A stretch of DNA of 64,000 bases. It comes from Thalassotalea sp. HSM 43 (GTDB taxonomy: Bacteria; Pseudomonadota; Gammaproteobacteria; Enterobacterales; Alteromonadaceae). The notes beneath the pieces were generated by a model. It was not told the origin of the DNA. It did no database searches and worked only from the letters and a program-made list of their open reading frames with translations. Position numbers and translations under genes: made by a program. The stretch is taken from the NCBI RefSeq assembly GCF_004752005.1, contig NZ_CP038493.1, positions 3,806,302-3,870,301 on the forward strand. Reading direction: 5' to 3'. Shown one piece after another: positions 35,274 to 45,800 of this stretch (positions are counted from its first letter, which is position 1; each line of letters starts with the position of its first letter).

Positions 35274-35981
35274 TTATAACAACAGTGAATCGAGTGTCAT
35301 GATCATCATATCTTTAAAACTGGTTTGACGATCTTCTGCTGATAACGCTTCACCACGAATAATATGGTCACTTACCGTTGCCACACATAACGCCTTTTTG
35401 TTGTATTCAGCGGCGGCACCATATAGACCGGCAGCTTCCATTTCGACACCAAGAATACCCAGTTTGGCCATGGTGTGGAAAAATTCAAAATCAGGCGTAT
35501 AAAACAAGTCGGCGCTAAAAATATTACCTACTTTGACATCTATATTTAGATTTTCAGCGGCAGTAACAACATTTTTTAATAAGCCATAGTCGGCGATGGC
35601 AGAAAAGTCGTGGTCATTAAAGCGCATGCGATTACATTTTGAATCGGTACAGGCACCCATACCGATAACCACATCCATTACATTGATGTCCTCACGCACG
35701 GCGCCACAACTACCAATACGAATGATGTTTTCAACGCCGTAATCTTTATACAACTCAGTGGCATAAATAGAGGCAGAAGGAATACCCATACCTGAACCCA
35801 TTACCGATACTCTTTGCCCTTTATAGCTACCGGTAAAACCGAACATGTTACGTACAGCGTTAAATTGTACCGGGTCATCAAGAAAGTTATCGGCGATAAA
35901 CTTGGCGCGCAGTGGGTCACCAGGTAAAAGGACGGTCTCAGCGATTTCACCTTCTTTCGCTTCTATATGAGGAGTAGCCAT
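35274..35981 (-). CDS. deoD: Purine nucleoside phosphorylase (hexameric DeoD type)
   Basis: DeoD phosphorolyses purine (deoxy)nucleosides to base and (deoxy)ribose-1-phosphate. The 235-residue protein has the E. coli-type start [30 protein letters not shown], the phosphate-binding [16 protein letters not shown] for the ribose and SDHIIRGE with the catalytic Asp. The ATG at 35981 has AGGA 9 nt upstream; the TTG two codons earlier is rejected. It lies 18 nt after add in the same direction. Confidence 0.95.
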   Translation of the reverse strand: MATPHIEAKEGEIAETVLLPGDPLRAKFIADNFLDDPVQFNAVRNMFGFTGSYKGQRVSVMGSGMGIPSASIYATELYKDYGVENIIRIGSCGAVREDINVMDVVIGMGACTDSKCNRMRFNDHDFSAIADYGLLKNVVTAAENLNIDVKVGNIFSADLFYTPDFEFFHTMAKLGILGVEMEAAGLYGAAAEYNKKALCVATVSDHIIRGEALSAEDRQTSFKDMMIMTLDSLLL

Positions 35982-35999
35982 AGTCAATATTCCTGTAGT

Positions 36000-37022
36000 T
36001 TATTGGTTTGCTGTTAGTTTCGAGTTTTTTAAATCACTACGCTCACTGTCGCTTATAAAAGCCGCATCAAGCGCATTTAGTTGTAATTGTCTTAATTGCT
36101 TATCATCTAAACCGAGTTGCTCGCGAGCGATGGCATACTCATGTTTTAGCTCAATCGCTTCAACCGCTGGGTCGTCAGTGTTCAAGCACGCCCTAACGCC
36201 GTTTTCGATAAAGGTATGAATAGGGTGGTCACTGATGTTATTGATGGTACCGGTTTGATAATTAGACGTTAGGCAGGTTTCGAGAAAAATATCGTGTTTC
36301 GCTAAGTACGCCATTAATTCAGGATCTTTATAACAATTCACACCATGACCAATGCGTTTAGCACCTAATAACTTAATCGCATGCCACATACTTTGCGGGC
36401 CATCTGCTTCACCGGCATGAACGGTGACTTGTAAATCTGCTTGGTGGACTTGTTTAAAATGATCAACAAATAAGTCGGCGGGTTTGCCAAGTTCATCGCC
36501 GGCCAAATCGATGGCAACCAATTGCTCCTTATGAGCAAGCAGGGCGTCTAATTCATGTTGGCAGGTCTGCACGCCAAAGGTTCGAGACATAATGCCGATA
36601 AGATTGGCTTTGACGCCAAAGTCTTTCACACCGTTGTGCACGCCTTCAATTACCGCAGCCACCACTTCTGTGGTGTTGAGATGATGGGTCATGCCCATAT
36701 AATAGGGCGAAAAACGCAGCTCGGCGTAATCGATACCTGCGGTTTTCATGTCTTCAACATTTTCATAAGCCACTTGCTTTATATCATCAAGGCTTTTAAG
36801 AACTTTTACGCCCCAATCGAGCTTTTGTAAAAACTCCATCAAATCGCTGGCTTTATCTTGGATGGTGACGTGGGGGATAAAATCAGCAAAAGAATCACAC
36901 GGCAAGGCTATACCGTAATGTTGCGCAAGACGCCAAATCGTTGCTGGACGTATATTGCCATCAAGATGACGATGCAGGTCTATCAGTGGTAGATCGATTG
37001 CAGGCATAGGGTTTTCATTCAT
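36000..37022 (-). CDS. add: Adenosine deaminase
   Basis: Add converts (deoxy)adenosine to (deoxy)inosine, which DeoD then cleaves. The 340-residue metal-dependent amidohydrolase has LPLIDLHRHLDGNIRP (zinc HxH), TVHAGEADG (His and catalytic Glu region), RIGHGVNCY and NTDDPAV with the catalytic Asp. The length fits the family. The gene is upstream of deoD in an add-deoD pair. Confidence 0.95.
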   Translation of the reverse strand: MNENPMPAIDLPLIDLHRHLDGNIRPATIWRLAQHYGIALPCDSFADFIPHVTIQDKASDLMEFLQKLDWGVKVLKSLDDIKQVAYENVEDMKTAGIDYAELRFSPYYMGMTHHLNTTEVVAAVIEGVHNGVKDFGVKANLIGIMSRTFGVQTCQHELDALLAHKEQLVAIDLAGDELGKPADLFVDHFKQVHQADLQVTVHAGEADGPQSMWHAIKLLGAKRIGHGVNCYKDPELMAYLAKHDIFLETCLTSNYQTGTINNISDHPIHTFIENGVRACLNTDDPAVEAIELKHEYAIAREQLGLDDKQLRQLQLNALDAAFISDSERSDLKNSKLTANQ

Positions 37023-37224
37023 TTTCTGGTGTTTATAAATATAGGTTAAAATTTGATATTTTTTACCACAAAAGCAAGAAAAGTTATCGTAAGGCCGCTG
37101 ATCTTGGCTTTGTTACGTAACCAACTGTAATTTATTAGAGTATTTACTGGAATATCATTGGCAACATGTAAAAACACTGCTAGATTATCTTTATCTTTTT
37201 GTTTAATCCAAGCTAGAGTTCGCA

Positions 37225-38286
37225 ATGCTGTATCAAACTGACGACGTCAGAATAAATCAATTAAAACAACTTCTTCCTCCGGTTGCGTTATTAGAACGTT
37301 ACCGCAACAATGAAAAAATCTCGCGTAATGTATTTGAAGCAAGACAAGCTATCAGTGACATTTTTAACGGAAAAGACGACCGTTTATTAGTGGTTATTGG
37401 CCCATGTTCTATTCATGATCCTATTGCCGCCTTAGAATACGGTTCGCGTCTAAATAAATTGCGAAACAAATACAAAGACAGCTTAGAAATTGTTATGCGC
37501 GTGTATTTTGAAAAGCCACGTACCACCGTAGGCTGGAAAGGCTTAATCAATGACCCTGATCTCGATGGCAGCTTTAAAATAAACGAAGGTTTGCGCATTG
37601 GTCGTAAACTGTTACTCGATTTAAATGATATGGGTTTACCAACAGCGGGTGAATATCTGGATATGATCACGCCGCAATATATGGCGGATCTTATGTGTTG
37701 GGGCGCGATTGGTGCACGTACCACTGAGTCGCAAGTTCACCGCGAATTGGCATCGGGTTTATCGTGTCCGGTCGGCTTTAAGAATGGCACCGATGGCACC
37801 ATTAAGGTTGCCATAGATGCGGTAGGTGCGGCGAGCGCACCACATCACTTTTTATCGGTAACCAAATTAGGTCACTCGGCGATCGTCGAGACCAAAGGTA
37901 ACCCAGATTGCCATATCATATTACGTGGCGGTAAAGAGCCAAATTACTCGAAAAAACATGTTGATGCGATCACTGAGCAATTACAAGGGGCGAATGTAGC
38001 CGCTAAGGTTATGGTTGATTTCTCGCATGCCAATTCAAGCAAGAAATTTGAAAATCAAATGTTGGTCTGTGATGACGTGTGTGAGCAAATGAAAGGCGGT
38101 AATGAGTCTATCTTTGGCGTTATGGTTGAAAGTCATTTGGTTGAAGGTCGTCAAGATTTGGTAGACAATAAAGCAGAAACTTATGGCCAAAGTATCACCG
38201 ATGCCTGTATTGGCTGGCAAGATACTGAGGTATTATTGGAAAAACTCGCTCAAGCATCAGCAACTCGCGGCGCAAATGCCTCGTAG
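37225..38286 (+). CDS. aroG: 3-deoxy-7-phosphoheptulonate synthase, AroG-like
   Basis: DAHP synthase condenses phosphoenolpyruvate and erythrose-4-phosphate, the first shikimate step. The 353-residue class I enzyme matches E. coli AroG closely along its length: YQTDDVRINQLKQLLPPVALLE, VVIGPCSIHDP, MRVYFEKPRTTVGWKGLINDPD, GAIGARTTESQVHRELASGLS, FSHANSSK and GVMVESHLVEG. The likely inhibitor is Phe, inferred from the AroG match. A second paralogue resembling AroH lies at 53845-54891. The neighbours are nucleoside genes with no obvious shikimate link. Confidence 0.92.
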   Translation: MLYQTDDVRINQLKQLLPPVALLERYRNNEKISRNVFEARQAISDIFNGKDDRLLVVIGPCSIHDPIAALEYGSRLNKLRNKYKDSLEIVMRVYFEKPRTTVGWKGLINDPDLDGSFKINEGLRIGRKLLLDLNDMGLPTAGEYLDMITPQYMADLMCWGAIGARTTESQVHRELASGLSCPVGFKNGTDGTIKVAIDAVGAASAPHHFLSVTKLGHSAIVETKGNPDCHIILRGGKEPNYSKKHVDAITEQLQGANVAAKVMVDFSHANSSKKFENQMLVCDDVCEQMKGGNESIFGVMVESHLVEGRQDLVDNKAETYGQSITDACIGWQDTEVLLEKLAQASATRGANAS

Positions 38287-38338
38287 GTTCACGTGCTTAT
38301 TGGCTTAATGTAATAGGCACAGTAAAGGTTGTTTTATT

Positions 38339-38725
38339 ATGGTGACTATAGATAAAAACAGTTTGCATTTAACCGACACGCAACGCTATGAATTATTTAT
38401 TCAACAGTTGATGTCGCAACGGGAAGCATGGATCTTAACCGATGAACATGGTGCCGTTATGTTGACTGAAAATGAAGAAGATTTTGTGCCGTTTTGGCCA
38501 AATGAAGAAACCGCGGCATGCTGGGCTACCGATGAATGGGATCATTGTAAGCCGGTAAAGTTGACCTTGGATGAAATTCGCGAGCGGTGGTTGCCTGGTA
38601 TGGAAGAGGATGATCTTTGCTTGATTATCTTTCCAAATCAGAATCTCACAGGGCAAATTTTTTACCCTTGGCAATTTGCCGATATTATCGATAAAAAATT
38701 AGCGAAATTAGCGCGTAAAAATTAG
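38339..38725 (+). CDS. DUF2750 family protein
   Basis: A 128-residue soluble acidic protein. The layout fits DUF2750: an early ERYELF-like helix (TQRYELFIQQLMSQREAWILTDEHGAVML), PFWPNEETAACWA, then LDEIRERWLPGMEEDDLCLIIFPN. Family members have no established function. It follows aroG by 52 nt and precedes udp, so it may be cotranscribed with either. Confidence 0.75.
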   Translation: MVTIDKNSLHLTDTQRYELFIQQLMSQREAWILTDEHGAVMLTENEEDFVPFWPNEETAACWATDEWDHCKPVKLTLDEIRERWLPGMEEDDLCLIIFPNQNLTGQIFYPWQFADIIDKKLAKLARKN

Positions 38726-38790
38726 TTTTTCACAAGCGTTTTTCGAAGCAGCGTCTAGACTAAAACCATGGTTCATTTAAAGGTGGTTTT

Positions 38791-39561
38791 ATGTCAGACG
38801 CTGTTTTTCATTTAGGGGTTAACAAAGAAGATATCGACTCGGCTGTGTTGGCCATTTTACCCGGCGATCCAAATAGAGTAGAGCGCATCGCCGAATATCT
38901 TGATAATCCAAAATTTCTTATCTCACAACGCGAATATACCTTATACACCGGGACTATTGACGGGCACCAAGTGGTGATCTGTTCAACGGGTATTGGTGGC
39001 CCATCAACGTCTATTGCCGTAGAAGAATTAGCGCAAATTGGCGTGCGTTACTTTTTACGCATTGGTACAACGGGGGCGATCCAACCGGACATTAACGTTG
39101 GTGATATTATTGTCACTACAGGTTCTGTCAGACTCGATGGTGCCAGCTTACATTTTGCACCAATGGAGTTCCCAGCGGTTGCCGATTTTCAAATCAGTCA
39201 TGCCATGGTTAATGCCGCGAAAGAGCAAGATTGTGGTGTATATACTGGTGTCACTGCCTCAAGCGATACCTTTTATCCAGGGCAGGAGCGCTATGACACC
39301 TATACCGGCCGTGTCGTCAGACGCTTTGTTGGTTCCGCCAAAGAGTGGCAAGACATGGGGGTGCTGAACTTTGAAATGGAATCGGCGACGTTACTGACCA
39401 TGTGCGCCAGCTCTGGCTTGCAAGCCGGTTGTTTGGCAGGGGTGATCGTCAACCGCCATAAGAGTGAAACCCCTAATGCAGAAACCCATAAGCTGGTCGA
39501 GTCGCGGTCAATAAAAGCCGTGATTCGTGCTGCACAATTATTATTGGCCGATATCAATTAG
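38791..39561 (+). CDS. udp: Uridine phosphorylase
   Basis: Udp phosphorolyses uridine to uracil and ribose-1-phosphate. The 256-residue protein has the family start [54 protein letters not shown] for phosphate, and [12 protein letters not shown] for the ribose. The length matches E. coli Udp (253). It completes the salvage set of this region with deoD, add, tdk, udk and nupC. Confidence 0.95.
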   Translation: MSDAVFHLGVNKEDIDSAVLAILPGDPNRVERIAEYLDNPKFLISQREYTLYTGTIDGHQVVICSTGIGGPSTSIAVEELAQIGVRYFLRIGTTGAIQPDINVGDIIVTTGSVRLDGASLHFAPMEFPAVADFQISHAMVNAAKEQDCGVYTGVTASSDTFYPGQERYDTYTGRVVRRFVGSAKEWQDMGVLNFEMESATLLTMCASSGLQAGCLAGVIVNRHKSETPNAETHKLVESRSIKAVIRAAQLLLADIN

Positions 39562-39598
39562 CAAAACCAAGCGCTGTCTTGATGATCAGGACAGCGAC

Positions 39599-40294
39599 TT
39601 AATCGGCGACAAGTAACTGTTGCTCACCTATCGCGTTATGCAGGCTGGGCTTGTCGATAGGCCAAGCGAGTAAGTTTTGCGGCAATCTGGCCTTTAATAA
39701 ATCGTTAAATACCTCGACGTTATGCAAGTTAGCATTTAACCACATGGCAATGCTGTCATCGTCTTGAGGCAAAATTAATGGCATGGCTTTCGAGTGGATA
39801 TGACTGAGCTTAGGGTGCGGCGGTAAGGTAATAACCGAGCAACTGAGTGCCGTTTGTCCGGTTTGTGGGTGATACCACTGACGGTATAATCCACCAAGGG
39901 CTAGCGCGCTTCCATCTTCAGCGGTCATATCAAAGTAATGAATGGGTTTGCGATTAACAAATTCTGTTTCGCCAAAACCTTTGGCCACCACGACGCAGCG
40001 TGATTCTCTAAATGCTTTAAAACCGGCGCTACGGGGCACGTTGAGTTTATCGTAACGGGTATTAAACGACGTGTACTTAGATGGCTTAAAACCTTGCTCG
40101 TCTTTATCCAATAGTAACCACCAAGTGGCATCATCCAGACGTCGTTCTCCATTGTGCTCACGTACAATTGATATGCTGTCTGTGGCACGCTTAAAGCGCG
40201 AGAAATTCATTCTTTGCCTTGGGTTTTCAATACCCAACTCAAGCAATAACTGCTCTACAAAAGGATCGTCGCTTATATTTAATCGTCCACACAT
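39599..40294 (-). CDS. SRAP-family abasic-site protection protein (YedK/HMCES-like)
   Basis: A 231-residue SOS response-associated peptidase-family protein. SRAP proteins form a DNA-protein crosslink at abasic sites in single-stranded DNA through Cys2, which is present here as MCGRLN after Met removal. The hallmark pieces FNTRYDKL, CVVVAKGFGE, FDMTAEDGSALALGGLY and HSKAMPLIL with a catalytic His are all visible. It is divergent from the SOS mutagenesis cassette imuA-imuB-dnaE2 across 306 bp. The only LexA box there is close to imuA. Confidence 0.9.
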   Translation of the reverse strand: MCGRLNISDDPFVEQLLLELGIENPRQRMNFSRFKRATDSISIVREHNGERRLDDATWWLLLDKDEQGFKPSKYTSFNTRYDKLNVPRSAGFKAFRESRCVVVAKGFGETEFVNRKPIHYFDMTAEDGSALALGGLYRQWYHPQTGQTALSCSVITLPPHPKLSHIHSKAMPLILPQDDDSIAMWLNANLHNVEVFNDLLKARLPQNLLAWPIDKPSLHNAIGEQQLLVAD

Positions 40295-40600
40295 GTCGCT
40301 ATGGTTCCTATGGTTAGGTGTTGACTTGGCTATTTCAGTTTAGTTTACCAGCTAACGTCATGGTTATGAGGCTATTGGTGTCGATAGCCGTTAGCTGCAA
40401 TGTTGCATGACGTCTTTATAACCTGTCTTTAGATAATGTTTTAATACTTACCTTAATATAAATTTTAACATTTAAAATTCATATGCTTATCTTAATTTAC
40501 TTGGTGGTTGCTTAACCTGTAATGCATTTTAATTTGTTGTAATGCTCTTGATCCCTGTTAACACAGTAACTATACTGTATAAATATACAGGTTTAAAGTT
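40295..40600. other. 306-bp intergenic region between SRAP gene and imuA
   Basis: AT-rich gap between divergent genes. The only element I can support is the LexA box at its right end; no ORF, hairpin terminator or RNA gene is evident. Confidence 0.5.
40575..40590 (+). promoter_or_regulatory. LexA box upstream of imuA
   Basis: CTGTATAAATATACAG matches the E. coli consensus at all but one or two central positions and ends 10 nt before the imuA ATG, where a bound repressor would block transcription. The cassette is LexA-controlled in other bacteria that carry it. Confidence 0.9.
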
Positions 40601-41287
40601 ATGAATGAATTAATCGATCTTCTAAAGCACAAACAGCTGGTATGGCATGGCAATGATGAACATCATGACAACCAGGGGTTTAGTGCATCGGGCTATGAGC
40701 AGCTGGACAGCAAATTAGGCGGCGGCTTCCCTAAATCCGGGGTTATTGAGTTACTGACTCAGCCCGGTATTGGTGAGTTGCGCTTGCTGATGCCATTAAT
40801 GGCGAATGCTGATGCACAGCAATTGCTGGTGTTTATAAACCCTCCTGGGCTTATAAATAGCCCTTCATTGCAATATGCCAATGTTGATGAAAGTCGCTTG
40901 CTATGTCTTTATCCTGAGCAGGCGCATCAAGCTTTGTGGGCTGCTGAGCAATGTTTACAAAGCGGTTGTTGCAGTGATGTCTTGTTGTGGTTTGACGAGC
41001 CGTTACAAGTGCATCAAATCAAACGATTGCAGCTGGCCGCTCAAACCGGGGATTGTCGGCAATTTTTATTGCGCCAACAAAAAGCGGATGATATCGCCTT
41101 ACCTGTTGATTTAAGCCTGTCCTTAGCGTCGCATCAGCAGGGCCTTGAAGTGACCATTAATAAACGTAAACGTGGTTGGCCATCGGCAGCATTTGTGGTG
41201 CATTTAGGGCGATCTTGGCCATGGTTAGTTACGGTGCCTGAAGCCGATAATGTCGTTATGTTCCCAGATGTTCGCGTCGTTTCATGA
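40601..41287 (+). CDS. imuA: Translesion synthesis accessory protein ImuA (RecA/SulA-like)
   Basis: A 228-residue protein of the ImuA group, a RecA-like fold without the full ATPase. LDSKLGGGFPKSGVIELLTQPGIGELRLLMPL corresponds to the RecA P-loop region, but the GKT core is degenerate (GIGELR). ImuA acts with ImuB and DnaE2 in damage-induced mutagenesis. The stop overlaps the imuB start (ATGA). It is the first gene after the LexA box. Confidence 0.88.
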   Translation: MNELIDLLKHKQLVWHGNDEHHDNQGFSASGYEQLDSKLGGGFPKSGVIELLTQPGIGELRLLMPLMANADAQQLLVFINPPGLINSPSLQYANVDESRLLCLYPEQAHQALWAAEQCLQSGCCSDVLLWFDEPLQVHQIKRLQLAAQTGDCRQFLLRQQKADDIALPVDLSLSLASHQQGLEVTINKRKRGWPSAAFVVHLGRSWPWLVTVPEADNVVMFPDVRVVS

Positions 41288-42765
41288 GCTCATTAATGGA
41301 GAACACCGTGGCCAATAGTGGCCCGCCGTTATGGTTGTATTTACACTTTCCTAAATTGCAGCTTAATTCGTTGTATGCTGATGACGACAGCACCCCGATT
41401 ATTATTGTCGATGAGAAAACTCATGCGGCGGTGCAAGTTAATCACAGTGCGTTACAGCAGGGCATCGATGTCGGCATGGGGCTCGGCAGCGCAGCCTCTT
41501 TGTGCCAAGATTTAAAAGTCTACCCTTATGATCAAGCCATTGAACAACAGCGTTTGCAACACATAGCGCGTTGGTTATATCTGCTAAGCGCGGATATTTG
41601 TTTATATCCGCCAAACGGTTTATTGCTGAAAGTCAGCAATATGCTCACGCTTTATCATGGTCTGGATAATTATTGGTTGGCGCTATCAAGCCATTTGGCA
41701 CAATTGGATGTGGATTATCACTATGGCACAGGTTTTTCCGTATACAGTTCGATGCTGTTGGCAAAAAATCATGGCGATATTATCAGTGCGGATAAACCGT
41801 ATCTTGAGCGGGCATTACGACCCCTCACATTAGCGCAAACCGGGCTTAGCAAAAAAAACATAGAGAACCTTAAACGTGTTGGTATTGAACAGTTGCATCA
41901 ACTACTGGCGTTGCCTTTAACAGAGATTGCCAAACGGTTTGATATTGACTTGGTCAACTATGTGGGCCGCTTTACGGCACAGTTACAACATCCGGTGAGT
42001 TTTTTTCACCCCAGTGAACAATTCAGTCATTTCCTTGAACTCTTGTTTGAAATCCGTAATTTACAGTATCTGCAAAAACCGTTGTTGAAGGTATATGAGC
42101 TATTGGAACGATTTTTATCGTTACGGGATAAACGTTGTCAGCAAGTATTACTGACACTGCATTTTCGTGATGATGAGGTCGAACCGAAAGTCGTATCGAT
42201 TAGCAGTGCTTATGGTGAGTATCGTGCGCAAAGTTGGTTGGAGTTGAGTCAATTAACGTTAGAGTCACTGCGCATTGAAGCGCCTATCGTTGCCTTAACC
42301 GTCGATGCCAAACAAGTGCACGCCAATGACTACCAAAAGGCCGATTTATTCTCTGGTAAGCAAGGCGCGGTGTCGGCGAATGAGTTGGTATCTAGGTTAC
42401 AGGCCAAGTTGGGAGAAAACGCCATTGTTGGAGTGCAAAGCATCAATGAACATCGTCCTGAGCGGGCGGTACGTTGTTGCCAGCCTTTGTTAAATCGCAG
42501 CCAAGACGGCAATACTAAGCGAGGCAAGCAACAGATTACAAAGAACAGCGGGTTAAGTCATCGACCCAGTGTGTTATTACCGCAACCATTACCACTCGAT
42601 GAACAAGTCACATTACAGCATGGTCCTGAGCGCATTATTAGCGGTTGGTGGGATGAGCAATATATGGCGCGAGATTATTTTATTGCCTGCTCTGAACAAG
42701 GGCGTTGGTTATGGTTGTTTCGCACCCCTGAGCAAGAATGGTTTGTGCATGGTTTGTTCAGTTGA
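41284..42765 (+). CDS. imuB: Y-family polymerase-like protein ImuB
   Basis: A 493-residue non-catalytic Y-family homologue that bridges ImuA and DnaE2 to the beta clamp. The N-terminus LWLYLHFPKLQLNSLY lacks the catalytic Asp of true DinB/UmuC enzymes. The palm and little-finger layout follow (TGFSVYSSMLLAKNHGD, LTLAQTGLSKKNIENLKRVGI), and the C-terminus RIISGWWDEQYMARDYFIA...WFVHGLFS is typical of ImuB. The start overlaps imuA by 4 nt. A Gln/Pro-rich stretch near residues 440-460 precedes the C-terminal domain. Confidence 0.9.
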   Translation: MSSLMENTVANSGPPLWLYLHFPKLQLNSLYADDDSTPIIIVDEKTHAAVQVNHSALQQGIDVGMGLGSAASLCQDLKVYPYDQAIEQQRLQHIARWLYLLSADICLYPPNGLLLKVSNMLTLYHGLDNYWLALSSHLAQLDVDYHYGTGFSVYSSMLLAKNHGDIISADKPYLERALRPLTLAQTGLSKKNIENLKRVGIEQLHQLLALPLTEIAKRFDIDLVNYVGRFTAQLQHPVSFFHPSEQFSHFLELLFEIRNLQYLQKPLLKVYELLERFLSLRDKRCQQVLLTLHFRDDEVEPKVVSISSAYGEYRAQSWLELSQLTLESLRIEAPIVALTVDAKQVHANDYQKADLFSGKQGAVSANELVSRLQAKLGENAIVGVQSINEHRPERAVRCCQPLLNRSQDGNTKRGKQQITKNSGLSHRPSVLLPQPLPLDEQVTLQHGPERIISGWWDEQYMARDYFIACSEQGRWLWLFRTPEQEWFVHGLFS

Positions 42766-42808
42766 CATGAGCGTCATAAACGCATTCAAACCTATCAGGA
42801 GAGGCTAA

Positions 42809-45800
42809 GTGGCTTACGCTGAGCTTTATTGTCAAAGCAATTTTTCCTTTCTCAAAGGCGCATCTCACCCTGAAGAGTTGGTTAATCAGGCGGAGTTTCT
42901 TGGTTATCGTTCGTTGGCGATTACCGATGAGTGTTCGGTTGCTGGTGTTGTTCGAGCCTTTAGTGAAATAAAAGCCAACAGCTTGTCGGTTGAGTTGATT
43001 GTTGGCAGTTTATTTCAATACCAAGGCTTAAAACTGATTCTCCTGTGCCCTGATCGCCGCGGTTACGCTGAGCTGTGCCGTATTATCAGTAATGCCAGAC
43101 GACGCAGTGAAAAGGGCAGCTATCAATTGTCAGATTGGGATCTGATGTCCATAAAGCATTGTTTGTTGATTTGGTTACCACAAGGGCAAGGGGTTGTCAG
43201 TGGCAGCGTTGATAAGAATGACAGCGAATGGGGGCGATGGTTGTGTAAATATCACCGTTCGCGCTTATGGTTAGGCTATACCCGTTATTTGGCTGCGGAT
43301 GACAGCAGTTACCGTCATTACTGTCAAACATTGGCGGCAGATCTGGCGATACCCATCACCGCCTGCGGTGGTGCGTTAATGCACGTCTCATCACGTTTGC
43401 GCCTGCAGCATACTTTAACGGCGATTGAACACGGCAAAGCGGTTAACCAACTTGGTCGTGATTTGTTGGTGAATGCCGAACGCTGCCTGCGTCCAATCAA
43501 TAAGTTGGCAAAGCTGTTTCCCCTAGAATGGTTGGCTGAGTCAGAGCATATCGCCCGCCGCTGTCAATTTGATTTGGCCAGTCTTCGTTATGAATACCCT
43601 CAAGAGTTGGTGCCCAAAGGCAAATCGGCGATTAACTACCTTAAGGAGCTGGTTGTTGTTGGCAGTACAAAACGCTTTAAGGAAGGGGTGCCCAAAGCCA
43701 TACAACAAACCATAGATAAAGAGTTGAGGTTGATAGAAGAGTTAGATTATGCCTATTACTTTTTAACCATCTTTGATGTGGTGCAGTTTGCCCAGCAACA
43801 AAAAATTCTTTACCAAGGCCGCGGCTCTGCGGCCAATTCTATTGTCTGTTATTGCCTTGAAATCACCTCGGTTGATCCTCGACAAATATCGGTATTGTTT
43901 GAGCGCTTTATTTCCAAGGAACGTAACGAGCCACCAGATATTGATGTTGATTTTGAACACCAGCGCCGTGAGGAAGTGATCCAGTACATTTATAACAAGT
44001 ACGGTCGAGAGCGTACCGCCATCGCAGCAACGGTGATCAGTTACCGTCTGAAAAGTGCGATTCGAGAGGTGGGTAAGGCATTAGGCATTAATGTGACGCA
44101 ATTAGAGTTTTTTATTAAGAACATTAATCGTCGGGATAAGTCGCTGCCTTGGCAAGCGCAAATTGTTGAACTTGGATTGGAGCCTGGCTCACGACAAGGG
44201 CAAAATTTCATTGCTTTGGTGCAGGAGATCCTCGGCTTCCCGCGTCATTTGTCGCAACACGTCGGCGGTTTTGTGATCTCTCGAGGACCATTATATGAGC
44301 TTGTGCCGGTAGAGAACGCGGCGATGCAGGATCGAACGGTTATCCAGTGGGACAAAGACGATCTAGAATCTCTTGGTTTATTAAAAGTCGATGTACTGGC
44401 GTTGGGGATGCTCAGCGCTATTCGTAAGTGCTTTGCCATGATCAGCAAGCATTATCAGCGCCATTTATCCATTGCCGATATCACTCGTATGCCAGATGAT
44501 GCACAGGTGTATAACATGATCCAACGTGCCGATACCGTTGGCGTCTTTCAAATTGAATCACGCGCGCAAATGAGTATGCTGCCAAGATTAAAGCCAAACA
44601 GCTACTATGACTTGGTTATTCAAATCGCCATTGTTCGTCCAGGGCCCATTCAAGGGGATATGGTGCACCCATTTTTAAAGCGCCGCAATGGCGAGGAGCG
44701 CATTGAATATCCTTCTGATGCCGTAAAAGAAGTGCTGCAACGCACATTAGGTGTCCCTATTTTTCAAGAGCAGGTGATTAAACTGGCGATGGTTGCTGCT
44801 GGCTTTAGTGGTGGTGAAGCCGACCAATTGCGACGAGCGATGGCAAGCTGGAAGAAAAATGGCAAATTAATGCAGTTTAAGGAGAAGCTGATCAATGGCA
44901 TGCAACAGCGTGGCTATAAAACGGACTTTGCAGAGCGTATTTTTGAACAAATTTGTGGCTTTGGTGAGTATGGGTTCCCAGAAAGCCATTCGGCGTCATT
45001 TGCAGTGCTGGCTTATGTCTCGGCGTGGTTAAAGTATCATTACCCGCACGCCTTTTATGCGTCAATTTTAAACAGCTTACCGATGGGGTTTTACAGTGCC
45101 TCACAGTTAGTTCAGGATGCCAAACGCCATGGCATAACGGTGTTGCCTGTGTGTGTTAATCAATCCGAATACGAACATGTTTTGCTACCCGATCAGCAAA
45201 ACTGCCAACCAAACGAACAACGCAATAAGCCACAAAACAAGCCACAAGACAAACCACAAGACAAGCCACATAATCTGGCCATACGGCTGGGCTTTCGCTT
45301 GGTGAAAGGTTTATCAAAGCAAGCGGCGATGACTTTACTTGCTGAACGTCCTGAGCATGGTTATCAGCATATGCAGCAAATCAGAGCGTTAGCGATTAAC
45401 CAAAAAGACTTACAACAGTTGGCCAGCAGTGATGCGTTTAAATCCATTGCTGGTGATCGTTATCAAAGCCGTTGGTTAATGATGGATAAGGATAGCGACT
45501 TACCACTATTTGCTGCCGCGCAGGTTGCTGACAAGCCGTCGCCGGAGTTCCTGATTAGTCCGTCTGAGTTTGATACGTTAAATGAAGATTATCAGGCACT
45601 AGGGCTGACCTTAAATAAGCATCCTATTACTTTGTTAGCACAATCAGGGTTGCTTGGTGACTTTACCCGTATGCAAGATCTGGCTAGCAAAAATCATAAG
45701 TCGTTTGTCACTGTGGTGGGCTTAGTCACGGGCAAACAATCTCCAGGAACCGCAGGCGGTGTGACCTTTGTGACTTTGGAAGACGACAGCGGTAATATCA

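Noticed and set aside
37023-37224. TyrR box upstream of aroG
   Set aside because: TGTAAT and TTTACT are present but separated by 11 rather than 6 bp.
40540-40575. Second LexA box for the SRAP gene
   Set aside because: CTGTTAACACAG has only 6 bp between CTG and CAG instead of 10, so it is not a LexA site.
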